From contig MEZF01000071.1 in NCBI GenBank assembly GCA_001774245.1, positions 1 through 10,021 of the forward strand: a stretch of 10,021 bases of DNA. Reading direction: 5' to 3'. Below are positions 6,347 through 10,021 of this stretch, piece after piece. Under the pieces are notes generated by a model that was given only the letters and a program-made list of their open reading frames with translations, was not told the origin of the DNA and made no database searches. How positions within the stretch are numbered: position 1 is the stretch's first letter; each line of letters begins with the position of its first letter. A program made the translations under genes and the position numbers. Origin of the DNA: Candidatus Bathyarchaeota archaeon RBG_13_52_12. GTDB lineage: Archaea > Thermoproteota > Bathyarchaeia > TCS64.

Positions 6347-6706
6347 ATGGGTAAAAAAATGAAAATATCCAGTGTTGGTATGAAAAACATTTTCTTTCTT
6401 ACATTGCCATTGATGGTTCTAACGGTAAGCCTTGGCGTATTAGTGTCTGCAAAAGTGACGCCCTTAGTGTGGTACCAAGAAAATCGGAACCTTTTTGTCC
6501 CTTCAGGTCAAACTAAGTCCGATACACGAACATATACAGGGGCATTGGATGCATACGCAGCTAATTTTTCAGTGGATCCTGCGGGTTCACCTTATTCAAA
6601 AAGTTGGACTTGGAATGCAGGTACATATAAACTTAAAGTAACAATTACAAACAATCATCAAGACACTATACAGGTCTTTTGGACAAACTACTACTACATG
6701 AATTAA
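6347..6706 (+). CDS. Small secreted protein 2 (Cys-free paralog)
   Basis: 119 residues with a basic start (MGKKMKISSVGMKN), a hydrophobic core (about 15-33) and a typical signal peptidase site VSA|KV after residue 35, leaving a mature protein of about 84 residues. It has no cysteine. The mature part is rich in Thr, Asn, Tyr and Trp with alternating strand-like hydrophobics. The motif GALDAYAA (65-72) and the end KVTITNNHQDTIQVFWTNYY match secreted protein 1 at the same distance from the C-terminus; both end in Tyr-Val/Met-Asn. It is followed by a T-run and then the permease operon on the same strand. Two related secreted proteins from like promoters suggest a two-component bacteriocin-like pair or variants of one factor. 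The function is inferred from context only. Confidence 0.82.
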   Translation: MGKKMKISSVGMKNIFFLTLPLMVLTVSLGVLVSAKVTPLVWYQENRNLFVPSGQTKSDTRTYTGALDAYAANFSVDPAGSPYSKSWTWNAGTYKLKVTITNNHQDTIQVFWTNYYYMN

Positions 6707-6719
6707 TATATCCTTATTC

Positions 6720-6727
6720 TTTTTTTT
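6720..6727 (+). terminator. T8 run, possible archaeal intrinsic terminator
   Basis: Eight consecutive T residues lie 14 nt after the stop of secreted protein 2 and before the permease start. Archaeal RNA polymerase terminates at such T-runs without a hairpin. Partial termination here would give much secreted-protein mRNA and less transporter mRNA. TTTTTTTATA could instead be read as a TATA-like element, but it is too close to the GTG at 6742 to drive it. Confidence 0.4.
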
Positions 6728-6741
6728 ATAATGAGGTAACT

Positions 6742-7947
6742 GTGATCAACGTGGATGCTATAAGTGTATCAATTAAACAGGTAATAAATCATGGTAGGTT
6801 ATGGTCATTACTTTTAATCTTAATGATAGGCATATCCACCGCATCCTATGTTACTCTTTCATTATTCACCGACAGCCTCATTGAGGAACAGAACGCTTAC
6901 ACGAAATACAACCTCGGCTACATAACTCTATACCAAGACGAACCGATGTTTTTCGGCGATAAAGTATTCACCTGTTATAGTTCTTACCCTTTCAGCGACC
7001 AAGACGCATATGACATACTTCAAGAAGAAGGCGTTGAAACCGTCTATAAAATATCAATCGTCAAGATACCATACAGAAACGGAGTAATAGGGCTAATAGG
7101 CATCGAGTCTGGAGCTGAAGAGTCTGCGATGCTTCCCTACGCTAACATCCAGGAAGGTAGCTACTTAAACCCCGCGTACACAGACGAAGCCATCGTTAAC
7201 ATTGGATTGGCAACCGCTTATGTACTCGACGATAAAGTGAGTCTAGAGATCAAGGGAAGCGAACACACGTTCAGAATAGTTGGTGTATATGACAGCTTAC
7301 TCCCGAAACAGATGGACCCTGAGCACGCAGTTGCAGTAGATTTAGAGACCTACTGGGGATTGCTTGATACACCCCCGTCGGATCGACGGTACAGCTCCCT
7401 CCTAATTTCCTCAATAGAACCAGAACAAGGAGAAACACTGGCACGTAACCTCAGGGAAAGATACTCAAATAAAACAGGATTATACGTATCGTACCAGTAC
7501 GCGTTAGCTAAATACACCATAGACCTTCTCCACTCAGCATCAAATTTTTATAATACGCTAAATGTAATATTATTGGTGACGGCGGCAGGATCCATACTTC
7601 TTGTAAGACTAATAGATATGCTTGAGAGAAGAAAAGAGATCGGGCTTTTAACAGTCTTAGGGTGGAAGGAAAGAGACATCGTAATTTACATGCTGGTTCA
7701 AACATGTCTAGTCTCGTTTTCAGGGTTCTTACTTGGAGCAACACTCCTAGTAATAGGCGGCGAAAATGTTACAAGGCTGCTAGTCTCGCAGGAGCTCTCA
7801 CAGCTAGCTTACATACGACTAGGATCAATAGGCGAGTACCTACTCCCCATGCTGCTCTTACCGCTGTCCTTCTCCACTTTAGCGTTCCTCGCAGCCTACG
7901 TCTTCTACAAACGACACACCCCACTGAGTATGATGAGGGATACATAG
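6742..7947 (+). CDS. MacB/FtsX-like ABC permease 1
   Basis: 401 residues from GTG 6742. One N-terminal TM helix (about 20-42), a large extracytoplasmic domain (about 43-265), then three TM helices (about 271-291, 315-338, 365-389): the four-TM layout of MacB, LolC/LolE and FtsX. ERRKEIGLLTVLGWKERDI (295-313), between TM2 and TM3, is the family's cytoplasmic coupling segment. I chose GTG 6742 because GAGGT (6733-6737) sits just upstream; the longer frame from TTG 6679 would overlap the secreted-protein gene and add a non-homologous stretch. The extracytoplasmic part has TFRIVGVYDSLLPKQMDP, paralleled by MYRIVGVIGLGLPYKLMP in permease 2, so the two are paralogs that likely pair as in LolCDE. 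Mechanotransmission on a secreted or membrane-embedded peptide is a plausible job. Its stop overlaps the start of the 31-codon ORF. Confidence 0.88.
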   Translation: MINVDAISVSIKQVINHGRLWSLLLILMIGISTASYVTLSLFTDSLIEEQNAYTKYNLGYITLYQDEPMFFGDKVFTCYSSYPFSDQDAYDILQEEGVETVYKISIVKIPYRNGVIGLIGIESGAEESAMLPYANIQEGSYLNPAYTDEAIVNIGLATAYVLDDKVSLEIKGSEHTFRIVGVYDSLLPKQMDPEHAVAVDLETYWGLLDTPPSDRRYSSLLISSIEPEQGETLARNLRERYSNKTGLYVSYQYALAKYTIDLLHSASNFYNTLNVILLVTAAGSILLVRLIDMLERRKEIGLLTVLGWKERDIVIYMLVQTCLVSFSGFLLGATLLVIGGENVTRLLVSQELSQLAYIRLGSIGEYLLPMLLLPLSFSTLAFLAAYVFYKRHTPLSMMRDT

Positions 7948-8042
7948 TGAGAGTGGAAAGCTTATTCGAGGGAAAGCGCCGAGAAGCATTTAACCTCGCC
8001 TTTGAGACTCCCACACCGGCCTATGGAGGAGAATATGGTTGA
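7947..8042 (+). CDS. 31-residue mini-protein between the permeases
   Basis: A GTG at 7947 overlaps the TAG of permease 1 and is preceded by GAGGGA (7935-7940, 6-nt spacing). The frame runs 31 codons, MRVESLFEGKRREAFNLAFE then TPTPAYGGEYG, to TGA 8040-8042, which overlaps the TTG start of permease 2. It thus exactly fills the gap with coupling signals on both sides. The sequence is hydrophilic, charged in the first half and Pro/Gly/Tyr-rich in the second, with no signal peptide. It may be a small subunit, a leader that couples translation of permease 2, or a displaced N-terminal extension of it. No family is recognised. Confidence 0.45.
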   Translation: MRVESLFEGKRREAFNLAFETPTPAYGGEYG

Positions 8043-9370
8043 TTGGGTTCTCTACAAGGTACGCGTTTAGGGCCAGGCCAGCCTGGACATTACTGCTCAC
8101 AACCTTATTCTCTGTATCTATTCTCTCCTATTTGATCGCCGCGCCCACAGCGGATCTAGTTGACCGTACCTTCAAAGCGTATGCTACGTATTCATCGGGT
8201 TTCATCATCGTAATGGAGGACAAATACCCTGGAGGGACCGTCGTCTCCTTCTATAACCCATTCGACATAAGCGGCTCCGTGCGTAAACAAGGGGAGAAAG
8301 GCAAGATAGGAAACGTTGAGTACTGGATAGAGAAATGGACCCAAGACACGGATCTAGATCAGATATATCCATTCACCCCTGAAAGAATCGAGGAACACAC
8401 TCAGCTCGACAACATTGTAGCGATTTACCCAATGTTTCACTTCTCTTCTCACTACATACTGTTCGAGAATGCAACGCACGTCGACCAAATGGGGACCGAT
8501 GTTCTCGCCGTTGATCCTAGGATCCAGGAAAGGGCCATCTTACCCTTCACTAACATGGAGAGCGGAAGGTTCATAGCGCCAGGCGAAAACACGGTCGTAA
8601 TCAACCAGATCTTAATGAGGGAAGAGCACGCTGAGCACGAGTTCGACGTAGGTGGGGAAATGCCCGTGGTGATCCTCGATGAGGAGAGGATGTACAGGAT
8701 AGTCGGCGTAATAGGCCTAGGGTTACCTTACAAGCTCATGCCTGGGCTTGGTATCGTAATGGACATTGATACACTATTTAGCGAACTCGATGTAGAGCCG
8801 GAAAGGCGAAGATACAATGCGTTAGCGATCCAGGTCGATGACCCCGATAACGCGCAACAGGTGATCGAAACCCTCCGCGAGACGTATGAAGGCTACAACC
8901 TGTCTTACCTGTGGCAGGCGCAGCAAGCGTGGGCCTCAACCCAGCTACTAGAAGCCACCGCGCCACTATATAACATAATAAAGAACTTGTTAATCGTCTC
9001 AACGGCTCTGACTATCACGATTGGCAGCATTCTAAAGATAAATAGGAACCGCCGAGATATTGGACTCCTAGTTGCCATTGGGTGGAGAGAGAAAGCGATA
9101 GCGAAGCACCTGCTGGTAAGCTCTGTGCTTGAGGGATCCCTAGGGGTCCTGTTGGGGGTAGGATTAAGCATTCTGATAGGTGACACGTTAGCCACGATGC
9201 TTATCCCACAGTCCCTGAGAAACGTATACATGATAAACCCCAACATACCTGACCCTGTGTATATATTACACACTCCTCTCCTCACCCTGGGGCTACTAGC
9301 GGTCAGCCTCGCTGGCACATACTGGTACATTCGAAGATACACGCCACTGGAGATGCTTCAAGAAACATGA
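8039..9370 (+). CDS. MacB/FtsX-like ABC permease 2
   Basis: 443 residues: TM1 at about 15-35, an extracytoplasmic domain of some 270 residues, then TM2 (311-332), TM3 (358-382) and TM4 (410-430). NRNRRDIGLLVAIGWREKAI (335-354) is the FtsX/MacB coupling segment, equivalent to ERRKEIGLLTVLGWKERDI in permease 1, and the tails RRYTPLEMLQET and KRHTPLSMMRDT also match. The start is TTG at 8039, with a strong Shine-Dalgarno GGAGGAG (8025-8031, 7-nt spacing); nearby ATGs at 8023 and 8035 are in another frame that soon stops. The protein is about 40 residues longer than its paralog, mostly from an insertion in the first third of the outer domain (about 65-110). It overlaps the ATPase gene by ATGA, so permeases and ATPase form one unit. 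Confidence 0.9.
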   Translation: MIGFSTRYAFRARPAWTLLLTTLFSVSILSYLIAAPTADLVDRTFKAYATYSSGFIIVMEDKYPGGTVVSFYNPFDISGSVRKQGEKGKIGNVEYWIEKWTQDTDLDQIYPFTPERIEEHTQLDNIVAIYPMFHFSSHYILFENATHVDQMGTDVLAVDPRIQERAILPFTNMESGRFIAPGENTVVINQILMREEHAEHEFDVGGEMPVVILDEERMYRIVGVIGLGLPYKLMPGLGIVMDIDTLFSELDVEPERRRYNALAIQVDDPDNAQQVIETLRETYEGYNLSYLWQAQQAWASTQLLEATAPLYNIIKNLLIVSTALTITIGSILKINRNRRDIGLLVAIGWREKAIAKHLLVSSVLEGSLGVLLGVGLSILIGDTLATMLIPQSLRNVYMINPNIPDPVYILHTPLLTLGLLAVSLAGTYWYIRRYTPLEMLQET

Positions 9371-10021
9371 CACAAGAAAAAAATTTAGAGCTGAAAAACG
9401 TGGGCCGAAGCTTCGGCACCACACCAATCTTTAAAGGCATAGACCTCACAGCCCATGATGGCGAGGCTGTAGCCGTACTAGGGCCCAGCGGCATGGGCAA
9501 GACCACGCTACTCAGAATTATAGGAACCATTGACAATCCTACCGAGGGGGAGGTTATAATTTGCGGTAAGAACATCCAGAAATGCGGCAAGGACGAGTTA
9601 GCAGACATCAGGTACAAGAACATCGGGTACGCTTTCCAAGAGGCCGTTCTCCTTCCAGGCATATCATCCCTTGAAAACATTCTCCTACCATTCCTCTCCC
9701 GCCTGAAAAAAAAGGATATTGCGAGGTACGAAGAGAAAGCCCTCAATCTCTTAGAGGAGATGGGGTTAAAAAATAAGGTGAATAACAAGCCGCATCAACT
9801 CAGTGTGGGACAGAAAAAGAGAGTGGATCTAGCAAGGGCCCTGATCAACGACCCCAACATCGTCATCGTTGACGAGCCGACCACGAACCTTGACGCAAAC
9901 TCTGCTAGTATAATACGGGACAAGATACGCGGTGTTGTTGACGACGGACGGACCTTGGTACTTACAACCCATCAAGATGAGGAGCTACTGAAGCTGGCCG
10001 GAATCCACATTAAGATTCAGG
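9367..10021 (+). CDS. MacB/LolD-like ABC transporter ATPase (3' end outside window)
   Basis: The ATG at 9367 overlaps the stop of permease 2 (ATGA). The frame stays open through 218 codons to the window edge, so nearly the whole ATPase is present; the last few residues are missing. Walker A is GPSGMGKTT (39-47), the Q-loop FQE has Gln90, the signature is LSVGQ (144-148), Walker B is IVIVDE (Asp168, Glu169) with the D-loop NLD, and the H-loop is His201 (TTHQDEE). Gln90, Glu169 and His201 mark it as catalytically competent; the signature has Val for the first Gly. Order and size fit the LolD/MacB class, which works as a homodimer beneath two four-TM permeases. With two different permeases encoded just upstream, a LolCDE-like 1:1:2 complex is expected. 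Confidence 0.92.
   Translation, partial: MTQEKNLELKNVGRSFGTTPIFKGIDLTAHDGEAVAVLGPSGMGKTTLLRIIGTIDNPTEGEVIICGKNIQKCGKDELADIRYKNIGYAFQEAVLLPGISSLENILLPFLSRLKKKDIARYEEKALNLLEEMGLKNKVNNKPHQLSVGQKKRVDLARALINDPNIVIVDEPTTNLDANSASIIRDKIRGVVDDGRTLVLTTHQDEELLKLAGIHIKIQ

Noticed and set aside
6679..6741. Upstream TTG extension of permease 1 overlapping the secreted-protein gene
   Set aside because: It lacks a ribosome-binding site, runs through the T-run and adds residues unlike the N-terminus of the paralogous permease; GTG 6742 has GAGGT just upstream.
7662..7946. Long plus-strand frame upstream of the 31-codon ORF
   Set aside because: This part overlaps permease 1 out of frame and is low in protein-like features; only the last 31 codons, outside the permease gene, look real.
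9303..9788. Antisense 161-codon frame over the end of permease 2 and the ATPase
   Set aside because: The plus strand encodes a complete ABC ATPase motif set here, which explains the region.
1..10021. tRNA, rRNA, CRISPR arrays, replication origin, intact insertion sequence
   Set aside because: No cloverleaf, rRNA-like segment, regularly spaced repeats or paired terminal inverted repeats were found on reading the window.

Overview
The window looks archaeal. Transcription signals are TATA-type boxes about 25-30 nt upstream of start codons with almost no leader. Starts include GTG and TTG, arginine is often AGG/AGA, and there are a PadR regulator, a membrane-tethered winged-helix regulator and a T-run of the kind that ends archaeal transcripts. 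The lineage cannot be fixed from this sequence; a thermophilic or Thermoproteota-like archaeon is a guess.

Left part (1-4204), visibly GC-rich: the 3' end of an unrecognised gene, a perfect hairpin, then a compact operon of a PadR-type regulator and two ABC half-transporters (9-nt gap, then an ATGA overlap). The two half-transporters carry complementary degenerate motifs (Asp for the catalytic Glu in one, LSHGQ for LSGGQ in the other), the pattern of asymmetric heterodimeric exporters. Palindromic sites between the TATA box and the padR start suggest autoregulation.

Middle (4205-4863): no intact gene. On the minus strand lies a decayed N-terminal part of an IS5-type transposase with two in-frame stops and frameshifts, plus a further unrecognised coding remnant reaching the end of the second ABC gene. 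This debris marks a junction in base composition.

Right part (4864-10021): first strongly AT-rich, then intermediate. It holds a two-TM membrane protein with a cytoplasmic winged-helix domain; two short paralogous Sec-type secreted proteins, each behind the same distinctive promoter; two paralogous four-TM MacB/FtsX-like permeases separated by a tiny 31-codon ORF that overlaps both; and a MacB/LolD-like ATPase that runs off the window and overlaps the second permease by ATGA. I read this as one module: a membrane-bound regulator, two secreted small proteins under a common signal, and a LolCDE-like ABC complex that exports, releases or protects against them. The layout recalls bacteriocin loci of the lactococcin 972 type and archaeal two-peptide sulfolobicins, but I see no sequence match that proves either. 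This cassette is the best candidate for an undescribed system here.
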